A stretch of DNA of 64,000 nt. Source: Actinoallomurus liliacearum. Lineage in GTDB: Bacteria; Actinomycetota; Actinomycetes; Streptosporangiales; Streptosporangiaceae. A program made the translations under genes and the position numbers. Every line of letters starts with the position of its first letter. The first letter of the stretch is position 1. The DNA is taken from the NCBI RefSeq assembly GCF_039542035.1, contig NZ_BAABHJ010000017.1:62001-126000 (forward strand), read 5' to 3'. Under the pieces are notes generated by a model. It ran no database searches and had not been told where the DNA came from. It was given only the letters and a program-made list of their open reading frames with translations. This document shows positions 33,953 to 41,574 of the stretch, piece by piece.

Positions 33953-34900
33953 TCAGGGCTCGCGGCCGGGGGCGGGGGCCTCGTCCTCCAGGCGGGCGCG
34001 CGAGGTGAACTCCCCGGGCCAGAGCTTGTCGACCTCGGCGTTCAGCGCCGCGCCGATCAGGACGGCCAGCGCGGTGACGTACAGCCAGGCGAGTACGGCG
34101 ATGGCCGCGCCCAGCGACCCGTACACCGACACGGCCGTCGTCGAGCCGTCCAGGTAGAGCCGCAGCACGAGGCTGCCGAGCCCCCAGATGGCCAGGGCGG
34201 TGATTCCACCGGGTATCTCCCGCCACCAGGCCGTCCGCACGGGGACGCTCAGGTGGTAGAGCAGCGCCAGGAAGATGACCGCGACGATGACGAGGATCGG
34301 CCAGTAGAGGAGACGCACGACCACGGCACCTGCCGGGACCCAGTGCAGCACCAGGGTCGGCCCGGCGACCAGCACGGGGATGACGATCAGCCCGACGCCG
34401 AGCCCCCCGATGTAGAGGAAGAACGCCCGCAGGCGAGTACGGATCACGCCGCGCACACCGGACAGGCCGTGCGCGATCGTGATCGTGTCGACATAGACGT
34501 TCAGCGCGCGGGAGCCGGCCCACAGCGAGATGAGGAAGCTCAGCGAGACGATCCCGACCTTGCCGCCGCGCAGCACCTCGTCCAGGAGAGGCTCGACGAC
34601 GGACTTGACGGTCTGCTCGGTGAGCACGGTCTGTGCGCGGTCCAGGACCCAGTCGTGGGTCTCCCTGACCGTCGTGGCGCCGAACAGGTTGCGGAAGTGC
34701 CCGATCAGGCCGATCAGGCCGAGCGCCAGGGGCGGCAGCGACAGGAGCGTGAAGAACGCCGCCTCCGCGGCCAGCCCGGTCACCCGGTAGCGGAACGCCG
34801 ACAGGGTGGTGCCCCGGACGACCTGCCATACGGCGGAGCGCATCCGTGCCACGGCGGACGGCTCGGCAACGCCCGTCGAAGCATCGGAGGCGGTGGTCAT
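33953..34900 (-). CDS. YihY/virulence-factor BrkB family membrane protein
   Basis: 315 aa, about six hydrophobic helices. Family features: AFRYRVTGLAAEAAFFTLLSLPPLALGLIG, LSLWAGSRALN, the RLRAFFLYIGGLGVGL helix, PVRTAWWREIPGGITALAIW, and YGSLGAAIAVLAWLYVTALAVLIGAALNAEVDKLWP. Formerly misannotated as RNase BN; actual function unknown, possibly a transporter. ATG at 34900. The upstream gap 34901-35086 carries a CRP-like palindrome at its far end. Confidence 0.9.
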   Translation of the reverse strand: MTTASDASTGVAEPSAVARMRSAVWQVVRGTTLSAFRYRVTGLAAEAAFFTLLSLPPLALGLIGLIGHFRNLFGATTVRETHDWVLDRAQTVLTEQTVKSVVEPLLDEVLRGGKVGIVSLSFLISLWAGSRALNVYVDTITIAHGLSGVRGVIRTRLRAFFLYIGGLGVGLIVIPVLVAGPTLVLHWVPAGAVVVRLLYWPILVIVAVIFLALLYHLSVPVRTAWWREIPGGITALAIWGLGSLVLRLYLDGSTTAVSVYGSLGAAIAVLAWLYVTALAVLIGAALNAEVDKLWPGEFTSRARLEDEAPAPGREP

Positions 34901-35075
34901 GGTGATCTACCGTATTGGCTCGCGCACCCGGTGTGCGGCATGACGCTCATCTCGCCGATCGCCTTCGGCCGGTCGCCCCGGGCCCGAGTCGGGGCCGGAA
35001 ATCCCCGCCCGGGACGGGAAATCGAAGGCTCCCCAATGGGATGACCCGGTCGGCGCGGCGGACGCATCATGAGGC

Positions 35076-35091
35076 TGTGACGATCGTCACA
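35076..35091. promoter_or_regulatory. CRP/FNR-type palindrome
   Basis: TGTGACGATCGTCACA is a perfect 16-bp palindrome fitting the CRP consensus TGTGA-N6-TCACA. It overlaps the last codons and stop of the TIGR03084-like gene and lies ~176 bp upstream of the YihY gene start. It could be a GlxR/Crp site for YihY or a weak terminator stem. Confidence 0.45.
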
Positions 35092-35863
35092 TCTCGGGCG
35101 AACCGGCCGGCGGTCGGCCGGTGCCGGGCGGCCCGGCGAACGCCTGCGCGATCTCCATCCACTCCTCCGCGACCGGCCCGGCGACCGTGAGGTCGACGTC
35201 GGCCCGGTTCCGGCGTTGCGTGACGAGCAGGCAGAAGTCGAGCGCCGGGCCGCGTACGACGTCCGCGGCCTCCTCCGGCCCGGCGGCCCAGGCACCGCCG
35301 CCGGGGAGGGTGAGCTCCACCCGTACGGGCGCCTGCGGCGCCGGCCGGCCGTGGACGATGAAGCTCCACTGCAGGGTCCGCACGCCGATCTGGGCGACGT
35401 GACGGAGCCGGTCGGTCGGCTCGCGCCGGACGCCGACGGCGTCGGCCACGTCCTGGCCGTGCGCCCACGTCTCCATCAGGCGGGCGGTGGTGAACGAGGC
35501 CGCCCCCATGTCGGGGCCGTACCAGGGGATCCGCGTCTTCGGATCCAGGGCGGTCAGGGCGCCGGCCAGCCGGCCGCGGGCCGCGCGGAACCAGTCCAGG
35601 ACCTCGCCGCCGGGCATGGACCGCCGCTCCGCGACGATCCGGTCCGTGTCGAAGCCCTCCTCGACCAGCCGGCGGACCTCCGCGCGGAAGGCCTCGGGGT
35701 CGGTAACGGCGCGTACGGCGGCATCGTCGAACCAGGCCAGGTGGGTCACCTGGTCGCGTACGGTCCAGCCCGCCGCGGGGGTCGGCAGGTCCCAGACCTC
35801 CGGTCCGAGGAGACGCTCGAGGTCGCCCGTCTCCGCGCGCAGGTCGGTCAGCAGTTGATCCAT
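35087..35863 (-). CDS. TIGR03084-family metal-binding protein (DinB/mycothiol-maleylpyruvate-isomerase-like)
   Basis: 258 aa. N-terminal four-helix bundle with GWTVRDQVTHLAWFDDAAV (metal His at ~40) and a second His in TARLMETWAHGQDVADAVG, the ligand pattern of the MDMPI/DinB fold. The C-terminal domain (HVAQIGVRTLQWSFIVHGRPAP ... DFCLLVTQRRNRADVDL) is typical of TIGR03084 proteins. Mycothiol or another thiol cofactor is plausible but unproven. I use the ATG at 35863; a GTG at 35875 is possible. Confidence 0.87.
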   Translation of the reverse strand: MDQLLTDLRAETGDLERLLGPEVWDLPTPAAGWTVRDQVTHLAWFDDAAVRAVTDPEAFRAEVRRLVEEGFDTDRIVAERRSMPGGEVLDWFRAARGRLAGALTALDPKTRIPWYGPDMGAASFTTARLMETWAHGQDVADAVGVRREPTDRLRHVAQIGVRTLQWSFIVHGRPAPQAPVRVELTLPGGGAWAAGPEEAADVVRGPALDFCLLVTQRRNRADVDLTVAGPVAEEWMEIAQAFAGPPGTGRPPAGSPEM

Positions 35864-35968
35864 CGCCACGGCCACGGGCCCCAGCGTACAGAACGATGTT
35901 CGGTACAGTCCGTACGCGCGAGCCCCCGGTGGGGCGGTGAACAGGCTCTGAGTGGGCACAATGCACAC

Positions 35969-36130
35969 GTGATCTGCGAAGCGTGTCGTGAGCGGCGGCA
36001 CGACAAGTGCCGTGGCGGCACGTGGTGCGACTGCCAGCACCTGCCGCCCGAGTTCGACGGCCCCGAGGAGCAGCGGTCCGAACCCGGCGAGGGCTCCGAG
36101 CCGGGCATCAACTGGCTCCGGCAGGGCTGA
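35969..36130 (+). CDS. Cys-rich micro-protein
   Basis: 53 aa from a GTG at 35969: MICEACRERRHDKCRGGTWCD then CQHLPPEFDG and an acidic tail ending INWLRQG. Five Cys in CxxC...C...C-x-C spacing plus His suggest a zinc-binding knuckle. Short proteins with CRGGTWCDCQH are widespread and unannotated in actinobacteria. Only ~100 bp separate it from the divergent TIGR03084-like gene. Confidence 0.72.
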   Translation: MICEACRERRHDKCRGGTWCDCQHLPPEFDGPEEQRSEPGEGSEPGINWLRQG

Positions 36131-36206
36131 GATCCGACCAATGCGACGCCCGTCCGCATTTCGGACATGGTTGGACAGTCATCGAACCACATGTCATCAT
36201 CGATAC

Positions 36207-36284
36207 ATGGCTGCTGCGGATCCGTTGCTGGTTATGCGCCGGCACGTCGACTTTCTCCGTGTGGGCAGCGCCATCTGTCGCTGA
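36207..36284 (+). CDS. sulfur-assimilation leader peptide
   Basis: 25-codon ORF: begins MAAADPLLVMRRHVD and ends RVGSAICR. It matches the short 'putative leader peptide' pattern (..RRHVDL.R..SA.C) found upstream of sulfite-reductase and sulfonate-transport genes in Streptomyces and relatives. Cys is the penultimate residue, suggesting cysteine-dependent ribosome stalling controls the sir-cysH operon starting 128 bp downstream. The rest of 36131-36412 has no other gene. Confidence 0.78.
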   Translation: MAAADPLLVMRRHVDFLRVGSAICR

Positions 36285-36412
36285 CACCTGATCACCGCCA
36301 CTGCCTCAAGGGCGCGCGGTATGCCGGTGTCATTCCCAAAGCTCAGCGTTGAGCCAGCAGTGCGATCTGCCGGCGTGCTTCGCGTCCCCCACGACCACGG
36401 AGGACGCGCACG

Positions 36413-38068
36413 ATGCCATCCCGTCTGCAGCGGAAACGAGGCGAGGGCCAGTGGGCCCTGGGCTACCGTGAACCGCTCAACAAGAACGAAGAGAACAAGA
36501 AGAACGACGACGGCCTGAACGTCCGCCGTCGCATCATCGACATCTACGCCAAGGGCGGCTTCGACTCCATCGACCCCGCGGACCTGCGGGGCCGGTTCCG
36601 CTGGTACGGCCTGTACACGCAGCGCCGGCCCGGCATCGACGGCGGCAAGACGGCGGTCCTCGAGCCCGAAGAGCTCGACGACCGCTACTTCATGCTGCGC
36701 GTCCGCATCGACGGCGGCCAGCTGAACCTCGACCAGCTCCGGACGATCGCCGACGTGTCGTCGAAGTACGCCCGTGGCACCGCGGACATCACCGACCGGC
36801 AGAACATCCAGCTGCACTGGGTCGAGATCGAGAACGTCCCGGCCATCTGGGAGGCCCTGGAGTCGGTCGGGCTGCACACGACCGAGGCCTGCGGCGACAC
36901 GCCGCGGGTCATCCTCGGCTGCCCGCTCGCCGGGATCGACGCGGACGAGGTCATCGACGCGACGCCGCAGCTCCGCGACATCCACGACCGGTACATCGGC
37001 CACCCGGACTTCTCCAACCTGCCGCGGAAGTTCAAGACGGCGCTGTCCGGCTGCACGGCCCAGTGCACGATCCACGAGATCAACGACATCGCGTTCGTCG
37101 GCGTGGTCAATGCCGAGGGCGAGGCCGGCTACGACCTCTGGGCGGGCGGCGGCCTGTCCACGAACCCGATGTTCGCCAAGCGGCTGGGCGCGTTCGTCCG
37201 GCCGGACCAGGTCCACGAGGTCTGGGCGGGCATCACCGGGATCTTCCGCGACTACGGCTACCGCCGGCTCCGGCACCGCGCCCGGCTGAAGTTCCTCATG
37301 AACGACTGGGGCCCGGAGCGGTTCCGCGAGGTCCTGGAGAAGGAGTACCTCGGGTACGCCCTCGCGGACGGCCCCGCGCCCGGCGGACCGCGGGACCAGC
37401 GCCGGGACCACGTCGGCATCCACCGGCAGCGCGACGGCCGGTACTACGTCGGCTTCGCGCCGAAGGTCGGCCGGGTCGACGGCGACATCCTCCGCGTCAT
37501 CGCGGACCTGGCCGAGGAGTACGGCTCCGGACGGGTGCGCACGACGACCGAGCAGAAGATGGTCATCCTGGACGTTCCGGAGGAGCGGACCGAGGAGCTG
37601 GCCGCCGAGCTGGAGGCCCACGACCTGCGGGTCCGCCCGTCGACGTTCCGCCGCCAGACGATGGCCTGCACCGGCATCGAGTACTGCAAGCTCGCCATCG
37701 TCGAGACCAAGCAGCGCGGCATGGACCTGATCGAGGAGCTGGAGCAGCGCCTGCCGGACTTCGCCGAGCCGCTGACGATCAACATCAACGGCTGCCCGAA
37801 CTCCTGCGCCCGCATCCAGACCGCCGACATCGGACTGAAGGGCCAGTTGGTCACCGATGCGAACGGTGACCAGGTCGAGGGCTTCCAGGTCCACCTGGGC
37901 GGCTCGATCGGCGGGGAGTTCGGCAAGAAGATCCGGGGCCTGAAGACCACCGCCGAGGAGCTGCCCGACTACGTGGAGAGGGTGCTGCGCAGGTTCCAGG
38001 AGAACAAGGCCGACGGCGAGTCCTTCGCCGCGTGGGTGCAGCGTGCGGAAGAAGGTGACCTGAAGTGA
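36413..38068 (+). CDS. sir: ferredoxin-dependent sulfite reductase (NirA/Sir family)
   Basis: 551 aa; reduces sulfite to sulfide with six electrons from ferredoxin using sirohaem and a [4Fe-4S] cluster. Cluster ligands are C419 and C425 (ACTGIEYCK) and C461 and C465 (NGCPNSC). Two ferrodoxin-like halves are visible (RIDGGQLNLDQLRTIADVS and RVDGDILRVIADLAEE). Tyr65 (RWYGLY) and Cys160 (EACGDTPR) sit close to the Tyr-Cys pair that is cross-linked in mycobacterial NirA, supporting sulfite over nitrite. GGAGGA precedes the ATG. Overlaps the next gene by 4 bp. Confidence 0.94.
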   Translation: MPSRLQRKRGEGQWALGYREPLNKNEENKKNDDGLNVRRRIIDIYAKGGFDSIDPADLRGRFRWYGLYTQRRPGIDGGKTAVLEPEELDDRYFMLRVRIDGGQLNLDQLRTIADVSSKYARGTADITDRQNIQLHWVEIENVPAIWEALESVGLHTTEACGDTPRVILGCPLAGIDADEVIDATPQLRDIHDRYIGHPDFSNLPRKFKTALSGCTAQCTIHEINDIAFVGVVNAEGEAGYDLWAGGGLSTNPMFAKRLGAFVRPDQVHEVWAGITGIFRDYGYRRLRHRARLKFLMNDWGPERFREVLEKEYLGYALADGPAPGGPRDQRRDHVGIHRQRDGRYYVGFAPKVGRVDGDILRVIADLAEEYGSGRVRTTTEQKMVILDVPEERTEELAAELEAHDLRVRPSTFRRQTMACTGIEYCKLAIVETKQRGMDLIEELEQRLPDFAEPLTININGCPNSCARIQTADIGLKGQLVTDANGDQVEGFQVHLGGSIGGEFGKKIRGLKTTAEELPDYVERVLRRFQENKADGESFAAWVQRAEEGDLK

Positions 38069-38241
38069 CCGAACGAGCCGTCCCCTTCTACTGCCCCTAC
38101 TGCGGAGACGAGGACCTGGAGCCGTACGAGAGCGACGGCGGCTGGCACTGCCGTGCCTGCACGCGGGCCTTCCGGCTCCGCTTCATCGGGCTCGGCGCGC
38201 TCAGCTCGGCGGGTGCTCCCCGAGGGGAGGGCTCGGCATGA
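38065..38241 (+). CDS. zinc-ribbon micro-protein of the sulfate-reduction operon
   Basis: 58 aa, GTG at 38065 overlapping the sir stop, and its own stop overlapping the cysH ATG, so it is translationally coupled on both sides. Sequence: VPFYCPYCGDEDLEPY, then GGWHCRACTRAFRLRFIG; two CxxC pairs 17 residues apart make a zinc ribbon. Equivalent small ORFs sit between sir and cysH in Streptomyces. Possible roles: Fe-S or sirohaem insertion, or a ferredoxin adaptor; no function is known to me. Confidence 0.85.
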   Translation: MTERAVPFYCPYCGDEDLEPYESDGGWHCRACTRAFRLRFIGLGALSSAGAPRGEGSA

Positions 38242-38951
38242 CGCTCCTGTTCGAACGCCCCACCGCCGCGCTCGACCTCACCGACATCGTCGAGTCGGCG
38301 GCGGACGCCCTGGAGGACGCCTCCGCCGAAGAGATCATCCGCTGGTCGATCGCGACGTTCGGCGACCGGATCTGCGTGACGTCGTCCATGAAGGACGCCG
38401 TGCTGGTGGACATCGCCTCCAAGGTCCGCCCCGGCATCGACGTGCTCTTCGTCGACACGGGGTACCACTTCGCCGAGACGGTCGGCACCCGCGACGCGGT
38501 CGAGGCCGTCTACCCGGTGAACGTCGTGAACGTCACCCCCTCGCGTACCGTCGCCGGGCAGGAGCGCGACCTCGGGCCCCGGCTGTACGGCCGGAACCCG
38601 GACCTGTGCTGCCACCTGCGCAAGGTCGAGCCGCTGAACCGCGCCCTCGAGCCGTACCTAGCGTGGATCACGGGGATCCGGCGCGAGGAGACCTCGCACC
38701 GGCGCGGCGCGCGCGTGGTCGAGTGGAACGCCGCGCGCGGCAAGGTCAAGGTCAACCCCCTCGCCCGCTGGAGCCAGGCCGACCTGCACGGCTACATCGA
38801 GAAGCACGGCATCCTGGTGAACCCGCTGCAGTACGACGGGTACCCCTCCATCGGCTGCGAGCCCTGCACCAAGCGGGTCGCGCCGGGCGAGGACCCGCGC
38901 AGCGGACGCTGGGCCGGCACTGGAAAGACCGAATGCGGCATCAACCTGTGA
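38238..38951 (+). CDS. cysH: adenylyl-sulfate (APS) reductase, CysH
   Basis: 237 aa, thioredoxin-dependent reductase producing sulfite. PP-loop-like ICVTSSMKDAVLVDIAS, FVDTGYHFAET, ITGIRREETSHR. The presence of C124-C125 (DLCCHLRKVEPL) and C207-x2-C210 (IGCEPC) marks the [4Fe-4S] class that uses APS rather than PAPS; C233 in KTECGIN is the catalytic Cys. With an APS reductase no CysC kinase is needed; ATP sulfurylase genes are not in the window. ATG overlaps the upstream stop. Confidence 0.94.
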   Translation: MTLLFERPTAALDLTDIVESAADALEDASAEEIIRWSIATFGDRICVTSSMKDAVLVDIASKVRPGIDVLFVDTGYHFAETVGTRDAVEAVYPVNVVNVTPSRTVAGQERDLGPRLYGRNPDLCCHLRKVEPLNRALEPYLAWITGIRREETSHRRGARVVEWNAARGKVKVNPLARWSQADLHGYIEKHGILVNPLQYDGYPSIGCEPCTKRVAPGEDPRSGRWAGTGKTECGINL

Positions 38952-39706
38952 GACCGGTGAGCGGCAGCCGGGCGGTGCCCCTGGTCGCGGTGGCCCACGG
39001 GAGCCGTGATCCACGTGCGGCGGCGACGGTCGAGGAACTTCTCGATCTTGTACGTCGTTCCTCGGGGGTGCGGGTCGTGACCTCGTATCTCGACCACGCT
39101 CCCCCCGCACCGGGGCAGGCGCTCGGTGGTCTCGTCGGAGAGGGGGCCGACGAGGCCGTCGTGCTCCCCCTCCTGCTCACGGCCGCCTATCACAGCAAGA
39201 CCGACATCCCCGGCGCGCTGCGGGAGGCTCGGGCGGCCCACCCGCGGCTGGCGCTGCACTACGGCGCCACGCTCGGCCCCCACCCGCTGATGACGGGCGC
39301 CCTGGAACGGCGGCTCGCCGAGGTGGGCGTCCGGCCCGACCCGGAGACGGCCGTGGTGCTCGCCGCGGCCGGCTCCAGCGATCCGGCCGCGAACGCGACG
39401 ATCGGCCGGATGGCGCGCGACTGGGGCGGCTGGCGCGCCGTCGTCCCCGCGTACGCCTCCGCGGCCCGCCCCACGCCCCCCGAGGCCGTACGCGCGCTGT
39501 ACGCCGCGGGGGCGCGGCGTGTGGTGGTGGCGTCGTACTTCCTGGCCCCGGGCTTCTTCGCGGACAAGGTACGGGACGAGTCCCTGGCGGCGGGCGCCGT
39601 GGCCGTCTCACCGGCTCTGGGCGCCGCCCCGGAGCTGGCGGAGATCGCCGCGCAGCGCTATCGCGAGGCCCTCATCCGGGCCGACCTCGTCGCGGCCGCG
39701 GGCTGA
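38948..39706 (+). CDS. sirohydrochlorin chelatase-like protein (CbiX/SirB family)
   Basis: 252 aa, GTG overlapping the cysH stop. The N-terminal half has VAVAHGSRDPRAAATVEEL and VVVLPLLLTAAYHSKTDIP; the second half repeats the fold (VVLAAAGSSDPAAN, RVVVASYFLAPGFFADKV). The metal-binding His of the first motif (AHGSRD) and that of AYHSKTD are present. In this operon the logical role is Fe2+ insertion into sirohydrochlorin to make sirohaem for the sulfite reductase. Confidence 0.9.
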   Translation: MRPVSGSRAVPLVAVAHGSRDPRAAATVEELLDLVRRSSGVRVVTSYLDHAPPAPGQALGGLVGEGADEAVVLPLLLTAAYHSKTDIPGALREARAAHPRLALHYGATLGPHPLMTGALERRLAEVGVRPDPETAVVLAAAGSSDPAANATIGRMARDWGGWRAVVPAYASAARPTPPEAVRALYAAGARRVVVASYFLAPGFFADKVRDESLAAGAVAVSPALGAAPELAEIAAQRYREALIRADLVAAAG

Positions 39707-39745
39707 GCGACCTTCCTCCGGCCGGCCGGACCCCCGCACCGGACC

Positions 39746-39862
39746 TCTCCTCCTGCCGCGGGAACACCGGGCCGGGCGTCTCCTCCTGCCGCGGGAACAC
39801 CGGGCCGGGCGTCTCCTCCTGCCGCGGGAACACCGGGCCGGGCGTCTCCTCCTGCCGGCCGG
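39746..39862. repeat. 33-bp tandem direct repeat
   Basis: Three perfect copies of a 33-bp unit starting TCTCCTCCTGCCGCGGGAAC (39746-39778, 39779-39811, 39812-39844) followed by a partial, diverged fourth (to ~39862). It lies 40 bp after the chelatase stop and is non-coding by context, although 33 is divisible by 3. Each unit carries GCGGG...CGGGCC elements that could form alternative stems. May act as terminator-like filler or be a VNTR. Confidence 0.85.
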
Positions 39863-40090
39863 AACGCCGTGTTGAGCGATCTTCTTCGACTGGCCGCGAC
39901 GCCCTATGCCGTAAGGCTTTTCGGCCCGTCCGCAATTATGATCATTTCCAGGTTTCGTGATTCTTTTTCCTTATCCGGAAATTGATCACGGCAGGCCGCG
40001 ACGCAATAACGATCACTTATTCCAATGGATCATGTGAGCCATGTCGCAAACCTGGGGTATTTGGTCCGTCGGTATTTGTCTGCTATGTTC
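39863..40090 (+). promoter_or_regulatory. AT-rich promoter region of the CHAP-hydrolase leader
   Basis: Markedly AT-rich segment. A good promoter lies at its right end: TTGGTC (40061-40066), 17-bp spacer, TATGTT (40084-40089), so the mRNA would start near 40096 and carry a ~580-nt leader. Upstream there are four GATCA/TGATC-containing sites (near 39937, 39983, 40010 and 40027) that may bind a regulator. Confidence 0.6.
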
Positions 40091-40224
40091 GCCTAAGTCC
40101 GGCGGACGCCCCCCATGCGCCTCCCGGATGCCCGCCGGTGACGGCCGGCCCACCAGCGCGAACGGCGCGGCGCGAAGAAGCGTGTGAGGGCCTCCGTGAA
40201 GACCGGACGGTTCATATCCAATAT

Positions 40225-40405
40225 CACGCCACTCCCGTGGAGAACCCCTTGATCCATATGGAGCGGGAGCGGCAACGTCGAGTCCGTGAAGATCACGGAG
40301 CCGGGGACCCACAAGAAGTCCCGGGGTGAATCGGTACACCTGTCGTGCCGTAGGGCGACTTCCACGCCCGAACCCGTCAGCTAACCCGGTAGGCGTCTGG
40401 AAGTA
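40225..40405 (+). ncRNA. ydaO-type c-di-AMP riboswitch, copy 1 (upstream)
   Basis: Contains the ydaO/yuaA consensus blocks in order: GCCGGGGACCC (40300-40310), CCCGGGGTGAATC (40320-40332), GCCGTAGGG (40347-40355), CCCGAACCCGTCAGCTAACC (40367-40386), GGTAGGC. A local hairpin TCCGTGA-AGA-TCACGGA precedes the first block as in copy 2. Outer P1 pairing of ACGCC (~40227) with GGCGT is tentative, so the 5' edge is approximate. It is followed by GGAAGTAAGGAG but no start codon in place: a decayed ribosome site. Confidence 0.82.
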
Positions 40406-40499
40406 AGGAGCTTAGAACCTCGTCCGCGAGTCCTCCCTGATCTGAATATCCGGTCGTTCGTCCCTACCCCTGGGACCGTACGGCCAGACCCTGTCTCTT

Positions 40500-40655
40500 T
40501 GTTCGTGCCGTCCGCGCAAGCGGGCGACCCGCTGAATCCGCACATCGCGGAACCGGGGACCCACCAGAAGTCCCGGGGTGAATCGGCACATCTCTCGTGC
40601 CGTAGGGCAGCTTCCACGCCCGAACCCGTCAGCTAACCCGGTAAGCGGCATGGAA
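40500..40655 (+). ncRNA. ydaO-type c-di-AMP riboswitch, copy 2 (gene-proximal)
   Basis: Same blocks as copy 1: ACCGGGGACCC (40552-40562), CCCGGGGTGAATC, GCCGTAGGG, CCCGAACCCGTCAGCTAACC (40619-40638), CGGTAAGCGGC. P1 can form between GTGCCG (40505-40510) and CGGCAT (40646-40651). The CHAP-hydrolase ribosome site AAGGAG (40659-40664) and GTG start (40674) follow directly. In actinobacteria this class usually turns off secreted wall hydrolases when c-di-AMP is high; ligand assignment is by class, not tested here. Confidence 0.9.
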
Positions 40656-40673
40656 GCCGAAGGAGTACCCCCC

Positions 40674-41432
40674 GTGTCCCCTCGACACGCCAAACCCCTC
40701 TTTGCATCGAAGAAGAAGTGCCTCACCGGCCTCGTCGCCGGTGCCGTGACCGCCGGCGCCGCGGCGATGGCCGTCGCCACCGCGGCACCCGCCGTCTCCG
40801 CGCAGACCCCCACCGCGTCCCGTCCCGCCGCCCACCAGGCCGGTCAGGTACCCGCACCTCGTACGGGTAAGGCGGCGAAGCACGCCCGCCCGGTGAACGA
40901 CAACCCGCACATCAAGGTGCACACCGTCGCCGAGCAGAAGGCGAAGAGGGTGCCCACCGCGGCGGACGTCGTGAAGCTCGCCGTGTCCCAGGTCGGCACG
41001 AGCGAGAACGCGACCGGCGGCAGCAAGTTCAACCAGTGGTTCATGACCACCCCGTACGCCAAGGCCGGTGCCGCGCGCGACGGCGGGTCGGTCAACGACT
41101 ACGCCAACGCCTCCTGGTGCGACATGTTCGTCACCTGGGTCGGCGACCAGCTCGGCGTCAAGGGCATGGGCGGCGACGCGTTCACCCCCTCCCACGCCAA
41201 GTGGTTCATCTCGCAGGGCCGCTGGGGCACCACTCCCAGGCCCGGCGCGGTCGTCTTCTTCTCCTGGAACGGCAGCGGCGTCGACAACATCGATCACGTG
41301 GGCCTGGTCATCAAGGACAACGGCGACGGAACGATCCAGACCGTCGAGGGCAACACGGACGACGCCGTGAAGGTCCGGACGCGTAACACCTCCACCGTCG
41401 TGGGCTACGGCTACCCGGAGTACCCCCAGTAA
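40674..41432 (+). CDS. secreted CHAP-domain peptidoglycan hydrolase
   Basis: 252 aa. Signal peptide: basic RHAKPLFASKKKCLTG, hydrophobic LVAGAVTAGAAAMAVATAAP, cleavage near VSA-QT. A ~55-residue linker, then a CHAP amidase/endopeptidase domain with catalytic Cys149 (YANASWCDMFVTWV), His208 (NIDHVGLVIK) and a third polar residue near 225-227 (VEGNTDD). GTG start at 40674 directly behind the second riboswitch, which fits c-di-AMP control of wall lysis during growth, germination or resuscitation. Confidence 0.92.
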   Translation: MSPRHAKPLFASKKKCLTGLVAGAVTAGAAAMAVATAAPAVSAQTPTASRPAAHQAGQVPAPRTGKAAKHARPVNDNPHIKVHTVAEQKAKRVPTAADVVKLAVSQVGTSENATGGSKFNQWFMTTPYAKAGAARDGGSVNDYANASWCDMFVTWVGDQLGVKGMGGDAFTPSHAKWFISQGRWGTTPRPGAVVFFSWNGSGVDNIDHVGLVIKDNGDGTIQTVEGNTDDAVKVRTRNTSTVVGYGYPEYPQ

Positions 41433-41445
41433 TTCACCCGTCGAT

Positions 41446-41478
41446 GCGTGCCGTGCCGCCGTCGGCGACGCGGCACGC
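41446..41478 (+). terminator. terminator-like hairpin after the CHAP gene
   Basis: GCGTGCCG (41446-41453) pairs with CGGCACGC (41471-41478), with a nested GCCG/CGGC stem inside. It starts 14 bp past the stop; no T-tract. Confidence 0.5.
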
Positions 41479-41574
41479 GCCGACCTCCCTTCCCGGGTCG
41501 CTCCCCGGATCTCTCCTCACCCCTCCCCCGGTACCCCCGTGCCCTCATCCCCCCATGCCCCCGAAAGGAAAGCG

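Noticed and set aside
39746..39862. CRISPR-like repeats
   Set aside because: Repeats are directly contiguous with no spacers and the unit is not partly palindromic; no cas genes nearby.
40406..40499. A short gene between the two riboswitches
   Set aside because: A ribosome-site-like GTAAGGAG exists but no start codon follows at proper spacing and no open frame of useful length occurs.
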